NCBI GenBank assembly: GCA_017940385.1
Contig: JAGAYS010000037.1
Span: 1-64,000 of the forward strand
From: Ruminobacter sp.
GTDB lineage: Bacteria > Pseudomonadota > Gammaproteobacteria > Enterobacterales > Succinivibrionaceae
Length of the DNA stretch: 64,000 nucleotides
Reading direction: 5' to 3'
Below the pieces are notes generated by a model, which was not told the origin of the DNA, did not search any database, and saw nothing but the letters and a program-made list of their open reading frames with translations. The translations under genes were made by a program, and so were the position numbers. How positions within the stretch are numbered: the first letter of the stretch is position 1; each line of letters opens with the position of its first letter. Of the stretch, positions 16,774 to 25,615 are shown in pieces.

Positions 16774-18984
16774 ATGGCAGCCACAAAACAGTTTGCAAAT
16801 CTCTACATCTGTGAAAAACCGTCACAGGCAAGGGATCTGGCAAAGGTACTTGGTCTCGGTACGAAGCATGAGTACCACATCAGCAGCAGTGACGGCACCG
16901 TTGGCGTAACCTGGTGTCTGGGACATCTTCTGGAGCTGTACCTGCCGGACGAGTATTCCGAAAGCTGGAAACGATGGTCTCCGGACACCCTGCCGATAAT
17001 TCCCGAAACATGGAAATACAGGGCAAGACTTGCCAAAAGGAAACCCGGTTCGAAGGCGGCACCGCGCAGGGATCCGGAAGTGACAAAACACCTGCAGGCC
17101 GTCAAAAAGCTTATAGCAGCCGCCGAACTTATAACGATAGCGACCGACTATGACCGTGAAGGCGAGGCAATAGCGAGACTGATTCTTGATGAATATGCGA
17201 AATATAAAGGCCCGTTAAAAAGGCTTTGTCTTACGGCTCTTGATGACAAATCCATCAGAAAATCACTTGCAGCCGTAAAGGAAGGATCTGAAACCTTCAA
17301 CCTGTACATGGCGGCTCTCGCCCGTTCCCGTGCCGACTGGCTGGTCGGCATGAATCTCTCCAGACTCTTTACCATTGCGTCTGCCGGCGGCGGCGAAAGA
17401 ACCGTGCTGAACATCGGCAGGGTCACAACCCCCACCATCGCACTGGTGGTAAAACGGCAGCAGGAAATTGAAAATTTCGTGCCTAAGCAGTATTACATAC
17501 TCAAAGCCGACATGAGCTTCGCCGGATGCCGTTATACCGCAAGATGGGAACCCGGTGATGAAGCACTTGATGCCGACGGCTACGTTACAAATCCCCAATT
17601 CATGACGGAACTGATGGATAAACTCAGCACAAGTCCCTTCGTTGTTGAAAAATATACGGCCGGAAACAAAAAACAGAAGGCTCCGCTCCCTTTTGACCTT
17701 ACGACCCTGCAGCAGTTTGCCAACAGAAGATTCGGGTATACCGCCAAAAAGACGCTGGATACGGCCCAGTCTCTGTACGAAAAGAAACTCACCACGTATC
17801 CGCGCACCGACTGCAGATATCTGCCGACCTCTCTTCACGGAGAAGCAGGGGAAATCATAGCTGCCTGTACTGGCGACGGGTATTTTAACCGGGTTAAGGA
17901 GGACATTGATCCCTCTGCACGCCACTATGCATTCAGCACGGGAAAGGTTACCGCACACCATGCCATTATCCCGACCTCAGTCCCCATCACCGGGCACAGA
18001 CTGACGCAGGATGAAATGAACATCTATAACCTCGTAAGAAGTTCTTTTATAGCCCTGTTCATGCCTGAAGCCGTATATAAACAGGCTGCCATTACCCTTA
18101 ATGCCGCCGGAGAACACTTTCACGCAAAATCATCCGAGCTTGTCATTCCCGGATGGAAAACACTGTACATGCCAAATGACAGACAACGGATAGGAGTTTC
18201 GGACATCAGAAACGGCTCCGAATATACGGTCGACGGAGACAGACAGGATTACAAGAAAAGGGAAAACGACGATACCGATGGCACCGCAAAAGAGGAAATC
18301 AACAAAGCCCTGCCAGTGACTGCTGTCGGAGACATTCACACACTTGAAATGCTTAATCCGGGCATAGAAACCACTAAACCTCCGCAGCCTTTTACGGAAG
18401 CGACTCTTCTCGGAGCCATGGAAAACATTGCAAGATACGTTACCGATCCTGAAGACAAGAAGATTCTGAAGGAAACCGACGGACTCGGAACCCCGGCCAC
18501 CAGAGCCGACATCATAGGCAATGCGGTAGCCAGAGACTATCTCTACTATACCGGAAAGCATATTCTGCCGACGGAAAAAGGCACGTCCATGATTAACGCC
18601 CTGCCTCAGGTAATAAAGGACGTCGGTGTTACCGCACGCTGGGAAAAGGGACTTGAAATGATCGCCTCCGGAAACATGGACTATGACAGATTCATGAGGC
18701 ACATCGAGGGCTGGATCGGCAAAATAATCGATGATAACCGCAACATCCCGATACACATTGATAGGAGTTCCGTTCAGAAATCCTCAGCCTCCGGAGCCGG
18801 ATTCAGTTCATCCGGAAGAAGCCGCCAAAAATATTCCCGGAGAAAAACATCTGCAGCGTCCGGAACGAAAACGACATCGGGCAGAAAAACCGGACTGAAA
18901 TCAGGTTTAGGACGTACAAAAAGAGTACGGTCAGGAGGCAGCGGTACCGCACGTCGCGGGAAACTCACGGCAAATGACGAATGA
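16774..18984 (+). CDS. topB: Type IA DNA topoisomerase, TopB-like
   Basis: Single-strand passage topoisomerase that decatenates or relaxes negatively supercoiled DNA. The Toprim domain starts LYICEKPSQARDLAKVL and has ATDYDREGEAIARLIL, with the metal-binding acidic residues. The active-site Tyr lies in TTYPRTDCRYLP. ETDGLGTPATRADII is the conserved C-terminal motif of domain I. The DYDREGEA form and about 736 residues differ from E. coli TopB (653, DPDREGQ), and a basic Ser/Lys/Arg tail (about the last 65 residues) replaces the zinc fingers. The ORF extends to an ATG at 16735, but 16774 (MAATKQFANL), behind ACGGAAC, starts just before the Toprim core. A separate TopA is encoded at 37-40 kb, so this is the second type IA enzyme. 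Confidence 0.9.
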   Translation: MAATKQFANLYICEKPSQARDLAKVLGLGTKHEYHISSSDGTVGVTWCLGHLLELYLPDEYSESWKRWSPDTLPIIPETWKYRARLAKRKPGSKAAPRRDPEVTKHLQAVKKLIAAAELITIATDYDREGEAIARLILDEYAKYKGPLKRLCLTALDDKSIRKSLAAVKEGSETFNLYMAALARSRADWLVGMNLSRLFTIASAGGGERTVLNIGRVTTPTIALVVKRQQEIENFVPKQYYILKADMSFAGCRYTARWEPGDEALDADGYVTNPQFMTELMDKLSTSPFVVEKYTAGNKKQKAPLPFDLTTLQQFANRRFGYTAKKTLDTAQSLYEKKLTTYPRTDCRYLPTSLHGEAGEIIAACTGDGYFNRVKEDIDPSARHYAFSTGKVTAHHAIIPTSVPITGHRLTQDEMNIYNLVRSSFIALFMPEAVYKQAAITLNAAGEHFHAKSSELVIPGWKTLYMPNDRQRIGVSDIRNGSEYTVDGDRQDYKKRENDDTDGTAKEEINKALPVTAVGDIHTLEMLNPGIETTKPPQPFTEATLLGAMENIARYVTDPEDKKILKETDGLGTPATRADIIGNAVARDYLYYTGKHILPTEKGTSMINALPQVIKDVGVTARWEKGLEMIASGNMDYDRFMRHIEGWIGKIIDDNRNIPIHIDRSSVQKSSASGAGFSSSGRSRQKYSRRKTSAASGTKTTSGRKTGLKSGLGRTKRVRSGGSGTARRGKLTANDE

Positions 18985-19398
18985 CATGACGCTTTTCAGC
19001 CGTCCCGACAGAAACCACACAGTTCCGACATCTGAAACGTGCCTGCGTTATTCCGGCCTGTTACTGCAGAAAGATTTTTACCGGAAAGCCTTCTTATCAT
19101 CGGTTCCTCAAATACTGAACACTGTATTTTTACCGTCAAATAAAATATAATATGCGCCATAATCCGAAAAGCACCGGACATTCCCGCAAAACACGGTTTT
19201 AAGCTCTGCGTAAGAATCGGTGGAAAGACAGGTTTCCTTCAAAACGGACGTATACCGTAAGACGGAGCTTCCGCAGGTCAGACGTTCCCTGTTCGGCATT
19301 TTCCGTCGGGAAACAAGCAGTGAGATTCGGAAAAATCATTTGTTTTTGTGTTTAAAACCTTAGGTGACAGCAGTAGGTTCATATACTTCCAGGACAGT
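18985..19398. other. Intergenic region upstream of queC
   Basis: About 410 bp. Two small minus-strand ORFs (18996-19181 and 19108-19299) lack family features. I looked for a preQ1 riboswitch and did not see the conserved short hairpin plus A-rich tail. The queC promoter should be in 19300-19390. Confidence 0.4.
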
Positions 19399-20091
19399 AT
19401 GGTCATGAAAATTACCGTTTTATTAAGTGGCGGTCTCGACAGCTCAACCTGTCTCGCCTTAGCCGTAAAACGTTACGGCGCCGAAAACGTTTCAGCCTTA
19501 TGCATTCATTACGGTCAGAAACATGAAAAGGAACTAAAGTCGGCAGCAGCCGTCGCCGAATATTATGGCGTAAAGCTTACCACCCTCAACCTGGCAGATA
19601 TATTCTCCGGCTCAAACTGCTCACTTATGAAAGGATCAACCGAATCGATTGATCATAGAAGCTACGCCGAACAGCTTAATGAAAAAGGCGGCAGCGGTAC
19701 CGTAAGTACCTACGTACCGTTCAGAAACGGCATAATGCTCTCCGCGGCCGCAGGCATCGCTCAGATTCACGGAGCATCAGAGGTATGGTACGGTGCCCAC
19801 CGGGATGATGCGGCAGGACGTGCGTATCCGGACTGTTCAGAAGAATTTGTAAAACACATGGGTAATGCAATCTTTGAAGGAACCGGCGGAGAAATAAGAC
19901 TGTATGCCCCGTTTATCGATAAAAACAAGGCAGATATCGTAAAGACAGGACTGGAGCTCGGAGTTCCCTATGAACTGACCTGGAGCTGTTACGAAGGCGG
20001 TGAAAAACCTTGCGGCACCTGCGGTACCTGCATAGACAGAAGCAACGCATTCAGGCTTAACAATGCAACCGATCCTCTGCTTGCAGAATAA
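19399..20091 (+). CDS. queC: 7-cyano-7-deazaguanine (preQ0) synthase QueC
   Basis: Converts 7-carboxy-7-deazaguanine to preQ0 with ATP and ammonia, in queuosine biosynthesis. The PP-loop SGGLDSST lies near the N-terminus. ALCIHYGQKHEKEL and STYVPFRNGIML are family signatures. A C-terminal Cys4 zinc site is visible in CYEGGEKPCGTCGTC. The ORF opens at a GTG at 19348, but the ATG at 19399, with AGGA upstream, begins right before the MKITVLLSGG strand and gives about 230 residues, normal for QueC. It heads a queC-queD-queE run on the + strand, with a 141-bp gap to queD. Confidence 0.96.
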   Translation: MVMKITVLLSGGLDSSTCLALAVKRYGAENVSALCIHYGQKHEKELKSAAAVAEYYGVKLTTLNLADIFSGSNCSLMKGSTESIDHRSYAEQLNEKGGSGTVSTYVPFRNGIMLSAAAGIAQIHGASEVWYGAHRDDAAGRAYPDCSEEFVKHMGNAIFEGTGGEIRLYAPFIDKNKADIVKTGLELGVPYELTWSCYEGGEKPCGTCGTCIDRSNAFRLNNATDPLLAE

Positions 20092-20232
20092 CCGAAACCT
20101 GACAAACTGATAACAAGACAATAAACAGAACTTTTCAGGTAAAAAAAGAACCGCTCAAACAGATTACCCCGAGCGGATGAACAGGAAAGACTTACATTCC
20201 CGGCATCCGCAAAACAGGAGTTGAAATAAACA

Positions 20233-20571
20233 ATGTACAAGGTAAAAAAACGCATCGTTGTCAGTGCAGCACACTATCTGACTCTTGACTACGAAAGCAA
20301 ATGTTCAGGCATTCACGGACATAACTGGGTTATTGACGTTTATCTGAAAAGCCCAAGCCTGAACGCCAACGGCATGGTAATGGATTTCTCCCACATCAAG
20401 AAAGTCATCAAGGATGCTCTGGATCATAAGTTGATTAACGATGTCATTAAGGTTAATCCGACGGCCGAAAACATTGCCTACTGGATCTGTCAGCAGCTGC
20501 AGCCGTTCTGCTATCGCGTTGACGTGGAAGAAAGTCCTAACAATACCGCATCATATGAAAGAGATGAATAA
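20233..20571 (+). CDS. queD: 6-carboxy-5,6,7,8-tetrahydropterin synthase QueD
   Basis: Zinc enzyme that converts 7,8-dihydroneopterin triphosphate, the product of FolE (encoded at 59.6-60.2 kb), to 6-carboxytetrahydropterin. The zinc ligands are His14 (AAHYL), His28 and His30 (GIHGHNW), with catalytic Cys24 (SKCSG). MVMDFSHIKK, LDHKLIND and NPTAENIAYWI match the family. 112 residues is at the short end of normal (about 120). The GGAG about 10 nt upstream fits this ATG. Its end overlaps the start of queE, so the two are probably translationally coupled. Confidence 0.96.
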   Translation: MYKVKKRIVVSAAHYLTLDYESKCSGIHGHNWVIDVYLKSPSLNANGMVMDFSHIKKVIKDALDHKLINDVIKVNPTAENIAYWICQQLQPFCYRVDVEESPNNTASYERDE

Positions 20572-21259
20572 TGATATTTCGGAAACAGAGTTTTCCGTAA
20601 ACGAAATTTTTGCATCAGTCAACGGCGAAGGGACTCTCTCCGGGGAACTCGCCGTTTTTATCCGTCTCTGCGGCTGCAATCTGCGCTGCTCATACTGCGA
20701 TACCAAATATGCCTGGGATTTCGCGGATGAAAGGATTATGACCGTATCCGAAATACTCGAGAAGGTAAAGTCCTACGGAAGCATCCGCAACATTACCCTG
20801 ACAGGCGGAGAGCCTCTGTACAGAAAGAACGTAAAGATTCTGCTCGAGGCGCTTACTTCTCACGGTTATCTTGTGAATATCGAAACTAACGGTTCCATAA
20901 ACATCGTTCCGTATCTGGATCTTCCTTTTGCATCAGAACTCATATTCTGCTGTGACTATAAACTGCCTTCAAGCGGAGAGGAGGCAAAGATGCATCTGAA
21001 CAACATCAGAGCCCTTCGTGAAAATGACGTTCTCAAATTCGTCATCGGCTCCGAAGATGACTTCGCAAAAACTCTTGAGATTCTCAAAACTTATCACCCA
21101 GACTGCCATGTATACCTTTCAGCGGTATTCGGAAAGGTGGCCCCCAAAGAGATTGTGGAAAAGCTCCTTTCATGGACTGAAACAGTCTGCACGGACAAAA
21201 TAAGAGTGCAGCTACAGCTTCACAAATATATATGGGATCCGAATCTGAGAGGAGTTTAA
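20555..21259 (+). CDS. queE: 7-carboxy-7-deazaguanine synthase QueE (radical SAM)
   Basis: Radical S-adenosylmethionine enzyme that contracts 6-carboxytetrahydropterin to 7-carboxy-7-deazaguanine. The N-terminus has FSVNEIFASVNGEGTLSG, then the cluster motif Cx3Cx2C in CGCNLRCSYCDTKYAW. LTGGEPL and VNIETNGS are SAM-binding and family motifs. The open frame continues upstream inside queD, but starts at 20555 or 20564 (17 or 8 bp of overlap) give a normal N-terminus; 20564 has a closer purine-rich site, so the choice is uncertain. Together with queC, queD and the distant folE, the window holds the whole GTP-to-preQ0 path; queF, queA and tgt are elsewhere. Confidence 0.95.
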   Translation: MKEMNNDISETEFSVNEIFASVNGEGTLSGELAVFIRLCGCNLRCSYCDTKYAWDFADERIMTVSEILEKVKSYGSIRNITLTGGEPLYRKNVKILLEALTSHGYLVNIETNGSINIVPYLDLPFASELIFCCDYKLPSSGEEAKMHLNNIRALRENDVLKFVIGSEDDFAKTLEILKTYHPDCHVYLSAVFGKVAPKEIVEKLLSWTETVCTDKIRVQLQLHKYIWDPNLRGV

Positions 21260-21877
21260 CGCAATATCGGCAACCATCGGCATAACCATCACCGTGATTA
21301 TGCCTGTCAGGTGACATCTCTTCCTTCAGTCCGGCTAAACAGTTAAAAACAGCATTGAGTCGGATACCATGTTCAGATAAAAAACATCTAAGGTACTCCT
21401 CCACCAATCTTTTCCGGCTCATGAACATTACGGCATGTTTTTCTTACCGGAGCATAATTGCGTCCCGCAAAAAGAATTTATGGATGGCAGACAGAATAGC
21501 CAATTATGGAAAAATTCTGTTAATGTTACTGCTCCGTTTAATTATATTAAGCAGGAGTCAGTCAGCACTGAGACAGAGAATTAAATGAACCTTCCATATT
21601 TCCTGGAACAGAGATTGTGTTTTCACCGAAAGAACCATTAATGGTCTTTTCACATTCGTTAACCGTATCACTGCAACATTCCTCTCGTTTTGAAAATTTT
21701 TTGTTTTTCAACTGAACCAACTGCCGTCAATATGGATCATAATAATATGCAGGTGGCGGGAATTTATATGCCGCACCGTCTTACTAAACAAATCATACGG
21801 TTTAAGAATAAAATCATTAATCAGTCACAAATAACGATACTTCTTTAACGAACCAGCCTGTATGAGGAGAATTTAAC
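21260..21877. other. Intergenic region after queE
   Basis: About 620 bp without a supported gene. Just past queE, GGCATAA (about 21279) and TTATGCC (about 21303) form a bulged hairpin that may end the que transcript, although no U-tract follows. A minus-strand ORF at 21084-21428 overlaps queE and looks spurious. The right half (21600-21860) is AT-rich and probably holds the promoter of the lipoprotein gene at 21878. Confidence 0.4.
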
Positions 21878-22564
21878 ATGAATAATCTGTTCAGAAGCAT
21901 AGCCGTCGGCACAGTGATTGCCGTCAGCGTTGCGGGAATGACCACCGGCTGTACAAGTTCAGGACAGCACATTTCAAAGTATAAGGATCTCAACATCCAT
22001 CTCAACTATACCGAAACTTTTCACCTCCAGCCTGCCGTCAAATCTCCGGAGTACGTATACGTAAATATCAGGGATTTATCAGGAGGCGGTCTTGACGGGG
22101 TCTTTTCTTCCAGACTTATACCGAAAATTGCCTCCGAGCCGAACATTGCCATAGTTAATACGGCCGCAAATGCAGACATAATCATTTACGGCACTATTTC
22201 ATCCGCAAACTCCACCAGTAACCAGTCCACGGGCGGCGTGATTGCCGGCACGGTAATCGGTGCCGCCACCGGCGGTGTCATTGCGGCAACCAACAGCTAT
22301 CATCACGGACTGAGTGCACTGCCGATAATTCTGGGACTTGTCGGTGCCGGCGTAGGGTATGCAGTGGATGACAACCTGAGCGTGGATACCCTCATGTACA
22401 GCAGTGACATTGAAATAAAGCAGAGAAACAGTACCGGAAACTTTGATACCTACCAGACCACCATCACCGTTTCCGGACAGCAGCTGAACATGGATAAGAC
22501 GTATGCCACCGGCCAGATGTTTGAGCACGTGGCGGAAGGTCTGTCTCAGCTCATCAGTCACTGA
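21878..22564 (+). CDS. TraT-like outer-membrane lipoprotein
   Basis: Resembles the TraT complement-resistance / surface-exclusion lipoprotein family. A lipoprotein signal ends TTGC (Cys25), after which KDLNIHLNYTETFHLQPA parallels the TraT segment with LEP. A Gly/Ala-rich hydrophobic core (GGVIAGTVIGAATGGVIAA, then LGLVGAGVGYAVDDN) and the following DTLMYSSDIEIKQR match the two-hydrophobic-segment layout of TraT. The length (228) is close to TraT (about 244). AGGAG lies upstream of the ATG. No conjugation genes are nearby, so a chromosomal homologue of unknown role, perhaps surface masking, is more likely than plasmid exclusion. Family assignment rests on pattern recognition only. Confidence 0.75.
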   Translation: MNNLFRSIAVGTVIAVSVAGMTTGCTSSGQHISKYKDLNIHLNYTETFHLQPAVKSPEYVYVNIRDLSGGGLDGVFSSRLIPKIASEPNIAIVNTAANADIIIYGTISSANSTSNQSTGGVIAGTVIGAATGGVIAATNSYHHGLSALPIILGLVGAGVGYAVDDNLSVDTLMYSSDIEIKQRNSTGNFDTYQTTITVSGQQLNMDKTYATGQMFEHVAEGLSQLISH

Positions 22565-22697
22565 CAACGCATGGAGGAATACATTCATCCGAATGTTTTC
22601 CTCCGTTTACTTGCTGCAAAGTACAATTTTTTTAAGCTCTTGTGATAAAGACTGCTTATTTATCTCCGTATTTGTCGGATAATTTAATCAGTGGTAT

Positions 22698-22707
22698 TGT
22701 TTAAACA
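22698..22707. promoter_or_regulatory. TGTTTAAACA palindrome before the TAXI lipoprotein gene
   Basis: A perfect 10-bp palindrome lies 15 bp before the chosen start codon of the TAXI gene. It could be an operator, but a short AT-rich palindrome may also arise by chance. Confidence 0.2.
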
Positions 22708-22722
22708 GTGTGTTGTACTTGT

Positions 22723-23685
22723 ATGAAAAAATTACTAACCTTTATATTTTCAGCGGTGATATGCCCTCTTGCCCTAACAGGATGCGGTGAAAAGGAACTT
22801 TCCGTTGGAACGTCCTTTAATCCGAGCATGTATCATTCTTTCGGCGAACAGATGAAAAAGAATCTGGAAAACGACAAAGGGCTCAAATACAACGTTACGG
22901 TACTCTCAACCGCAGGCTCCGTTGACAACGTCAGAATGCTCAATGACAACAGGATTCAGTTGGCACTAATTCAGAACGACGTCAGCTATGAAGCCTACCA
23001 TTCCACAGGGGCTTTCAAGGGTGAGCAGCCGCTTGGAAACTTTGTGGCAGTTGCCGGACTATATACTGAAGCCTGTCATATCGTGGTAAGGGCCGACAGC
23101 AGTATCCATCACGTGTCAGACCTTCTCGGTAAGGCAATAAGTCTAGGAACATTCAATTCCGGAACGGAAAAAAATGCAAAGGAAATTCTTAACAAATACG
23201 GTATCAGCGGCTACAGCATAGTTGCCAAGCACATGAACATCAATGAGGCTCTGAACGCTCTGGATGAAGGTTCGATTGACGCTCTGTTTCTCACCAACGG
23301 ACTGAGATCCACGGATATTTACACCCTTTCCGGAAAAATCAAAATACGCCTTATATCCATAGATGAGGAACAGCTGCAGAGCATTGTAAAGAACTCACCT
23401 TTCTTTATAAAAACAGTCATTCCCGCAAACACATATGTGGGACAGACGGAAGACATACAGACGATTGGCATAAAGACAATCCTGGCAGTCAACCGTTCCA
23501 TGCGGAATGAGGACGTTTACGGAATAACTGAAAATCTGTTTGAAAATGCCAGAAAGTTTGACAACATTGTTCCTACAAACTACAGTCTGACCACAAAAGA
23601 TTCAGCCAAAGGCGTTTCCATTCCTTTCCATCCGGGAGCTGCAAAATACTACCGCAGCAAGGGAGAAAAAGTAAGAACGGAATAA
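22723..23685 (+). CDS. TAXI-family solute-binding lipoprotein
   Basis: TRAP-associated extracytoplasmic immunogenic (TAXI) type substrate-binding protein. A lipoprotein signal (MKKLLTFIFSAVICPLALTGC) is followed by LSVGTSFNPSMYHSFGEQM, STAGSVDNVRMLNDNRIQLA and LIQNDVSYEA, matching the TAXI pattern of STGGS followed by a Q-x-D segment. ISLGTFNSGTE and DALFLTNG are further family-like segments. The ORF opens at a GTG at 22708, but the ATG at 22723 gives the proper lipoprotein signal. TAXI proteins normally feed a fused TRAP permease; none is encoded nearby, so this one is an orphan or works with a distant permease. A very strong terminator follows. Confidence 0.85.
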   Translation: MKKLLTFIFSAVICPLALTGCGEKELSVGTSFNPSMYHSFGEQMKKNLENDKGLKYNVTVLSTAGSVDNVRMLNDNRIQLALIQNDVSYEAYHSTGAFKGEQPLGNFVAVAGLYTEACHIVVRADSSIHHVSDLLGKAISLGTFNSGTEKNAKEILNKYGISGYSIVAKHMNINEALNALDEGSIDALFLTNGLRSTDIYTLSGKIKIRLISIDEEQLQSIVKNSPFFIKTVIPANTYVGQTEDIQTIGIKTILAVNRSMRNEDVYGITENLFENARKFDNIVPTNYSLTTKDSAKGVSIPFHPGAAKYYRSKGEKVRTE

Positions 23686-23737
23686 AAACAGGCTGCTACT
23701 TTTTTCAGACTGAAACAGTTATTAACTAATTAAAGCC

Positions 23738-23771
23738 GTGGAGGGAAAAGACTTAAGTCTTTTCCCTCCAC
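23738..23771. terminator. Perfect 34-bp palindromic terminator, bidirectional
   Basis: The stem GTGGAGGGAAAAGACTT (23738-23754) continues directly into its exact reverse complement (23755-23771). It sits between the convergent TAXI and Hcp-like genes and has T-rich sequence within and after the arms, so it can serve both. Confidence 0.85.
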
Positions 23772-23810
23772 TTTTCCGTAAGTCAAACAGGAGATATATC
23801 CTGCCCCCGC

Positions 23811-25442
23811 CTAACGGGATTGATGACTTGAAGTCTGGTGTTTTTTACTTACTTTTCTGAGACCTGTTGGAGTTGCATCAAAATAATTCAGAATAGAGGA
23901 CGTTCTGCTGTACATGGAACTGTTTCTCATACTCGGAAAATACTCGTTGGCAGCCCTCAAAAAATCGTTTGACGCAACAAGATCCGACTTGCTGTGACTC
24001 TTCACAAAAAGCTCATAGTAAATAATGCCGAGATCATAGCATCCGTCCGCATTTTTTAAGTCACAGGCTTTCTTGAGATAGGTAATGGCTTTGAAGCGTC
24101 TGTCGTCATCACCCAGCTCCTTCTGCGTTTCGGAATAGAATTCACCAAGGAAGGTACAGGATTCCGCATTGTCGGTCCGGCACTGTCCGTCAATAGTCTC
24201 CAGCATATCATTCACGGAACCGTCGAGTTTTTTATCAAAATCGACATTATCAAGCTGGATTTTCGCCCTTTTGACGTTGTTTTTTGCGGCTGAAAGTAGA
24301 TAATCGGCGTGCATGTCGACCTTTCGGCAGCTGGCACTGTCCCTGTATGAACATCCTCGTTTTAAATAAATCAGAGCCTGTCTGTAATCCTCAGGAGTCC
24401 CGAGACCGTATTTATTCATATATCCGAGGTAGAAGCATGAAGATGCCTCATCGAGATCACATCCGTCTTCAAAATAATCAACCGCATGCACGTAGTCACT
24501 CTCGGTGTTGTTTCTGTTCAGATAATGAAGACCGGCATAGAAGCAGGATGAACCGTCATCAAGGTTACACCCGCGACTGAAATAGTTCAGGGCCGTATCC
24601 CTGTTCTTTTCCACGGACAGTCCGCCGTGATACATGGCACCGAGCTGTCCGCAGGAAAATCCGCTTCCAAGCTCACAGCCCTTTTTGAAATTATCAAATG
24701 CAAGCTTATAATCCCTGCCGACGAACTCCCCGTTTAAATACAGAAGTCCGGCAAGATCATAAGTATCGACGAACGGATACTCATTTGCCTTTTTTAGATA
24801 TTCATAAGCCTTTTTGTGACTGGATTCCGTCCCGTACCCCGTATAATAAACCATGGCCAGTCTTGAGCAGGAACGTTCATCCCCTTCATCACATCCACGT
24901 TTGTACAGGTTGATAACCCCGTCCATTTCCTTTTCATCAGCAAGAAAATCTTCCATAACCATTGCGGCATTTCCGCATCCCTGAGCTTTACCAAGTTCAC
25001 AGGCCCTGTCATAGTATTTTGCTGAACGCTTCTTGAGTTTTCGATCCAGAACCACGAATGTCGTGTCACACAAGTCTTCAGTAATGAGAACCCTGGCAAG
25101 TTCCTCAAAGTAATGGACATCCCCAAGACGCATACATGCTTCGGCGACATTGCCTTTGCACTGCTTCTCAAGAGTTTTAAGAATAAGATCCAGCTTATCA
25201 GGATTCTTCTCCAGAGAACCGTAAAGCACGGATTTTTCGGGAACAGCCACCGTATCGTCATCGTGATAGCCGTCGCGGACTTCGATGTTACAGCAATTGC
25301 CGTTCTCCGCGGCCGCAACTGTTCCGGCAAGAAGCACTCCCGCGCCGAGACAGCATATACGGCGAATTACCCTTTTTAGTGCGATATTACCATCAGCACT
25401 CAGTCTTTGAAAAAATACGGACGATTTCATAACAGCCGCCAT
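23811..25442 (-). CDS. Secreted Sel1/Hcp-like cysteine-rich repeat protein
   Basis: Extracytoplasmic alpha/alpha-repeat protein of the Sel1-like group. I count nine Cys-x7-Cys pairs, for example CELGSGFSC, CNLDDGSSC, CDLDEASSC and CDLKNADGC. In Helicobacter Hcp proteins the same spacing marks disulphides that staple each repeat. A hydrophobic segment (CCLGAGVLLAGTVAAAE) provides the signal sequence. The frame runs up to an ATG at 25502, but those codons lie inside the terminator hairpin of the upstream gene; the ATG at 25442, with GAGGA upstream, or that at 25430 is more likely. No enzymatic motif is visible. A DsbA-like protein gene is immediately upstream on the same strand, which suits a protein needing many disulphides. 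Confidence 0.82.
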   Translation of the reverse strand: MAAVMKSSVFFQRLSADGNIALKRVIRRICCLGAGVLLAGTVAAAENGNCCNIEVRDGYHDDDTVAVPEKSVLYGSLEKNPDKLDLILKTLEKQCKGNVAEACMRLGDVHYFEELARVLITEDLCDTTFVVLDRKLKKRSAKYYDRACELGKAQGCGNAAMVMEDFLADEKEMDGVINLYKRGCDEGDERSCSRLAMVYYTGYGTESSHKKAYEYLKKANEYPFVDTYDLAGLLYLNGEFVGRDYKLAFDNFKKGCELGSGFSCGQLGAMYHGGLSVEKNRDTALNYFSRGCNLDDGSSCFYAGLHYLNRNNTESDYVHAVDYFEDGCDLDEASSCFYLGYMNKYGLGTPEDYRQALIYLKRGCSYRDSASCRKVDMHADYLLSAAKNNVKRAKIQLDNVDFDKKLDGSVNDMLETIDGQCRTDNAESCTFLGEFYSETQKELGDDDRRFKAITYLKKACDLKNADGCYDLGIIYYELFVKSHSKSDLVASNDFLRAANEYFPSMRNSSMYSRTSSILNYFDATPTGLRKVSKKHQTSSHQSR

Positions 25443-25474
25443 GACTCGCATCCTCATAAATTTCGGACAAAAAA

Positions 25475-25502
25475 AATGACAGCGGTAAAGAACCGCTGTC
25501 AT
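25475..25502 (-). terminator. Terminator of the DsbA-like gene
   Basis: AATGACAGCGGT (25475-25486) pairs with ACCGCTGTCATT (25491-25502) around a 4-nt loop. On the minus strand it is followed by a U-run (the A-run at 25468-25476 on +). It lies after the DsbA-like stop and overlaps the theoretical 5' end of the Hcp-like frame, arguing against the far-upstream start. Confidence 0.85.
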
Positions 25503-25615
25503 TATTATCTCAAACTGTTATAAAAAGTTCAGATTATTTTAAAAATAATCAGAGTAACTTCATGGATTAACACTAAAAAACTATAAACTATCAGTTTCCG
25601 ACTCCGTGAAGAATA

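Noticed and set aside
19181..19398. A preQ1 riboswitch upstream of queC
   Set aside because: The short stem with an A-rich 3' tail and the conserved loop residues were not found in this region.
21084..21428. A 114-codon minus-strand ORF overlapping the queE end
   Set aside because: More than half lies antisense to queE and composition follows the complementary strand.
21878..22564. Evidence of a conjugative element from the TraT-like gene
   Set aside because: No relaxase, coupling protein, pilus or partition gene lies within the window, so one TraT-like lipoprotein does not support an element.
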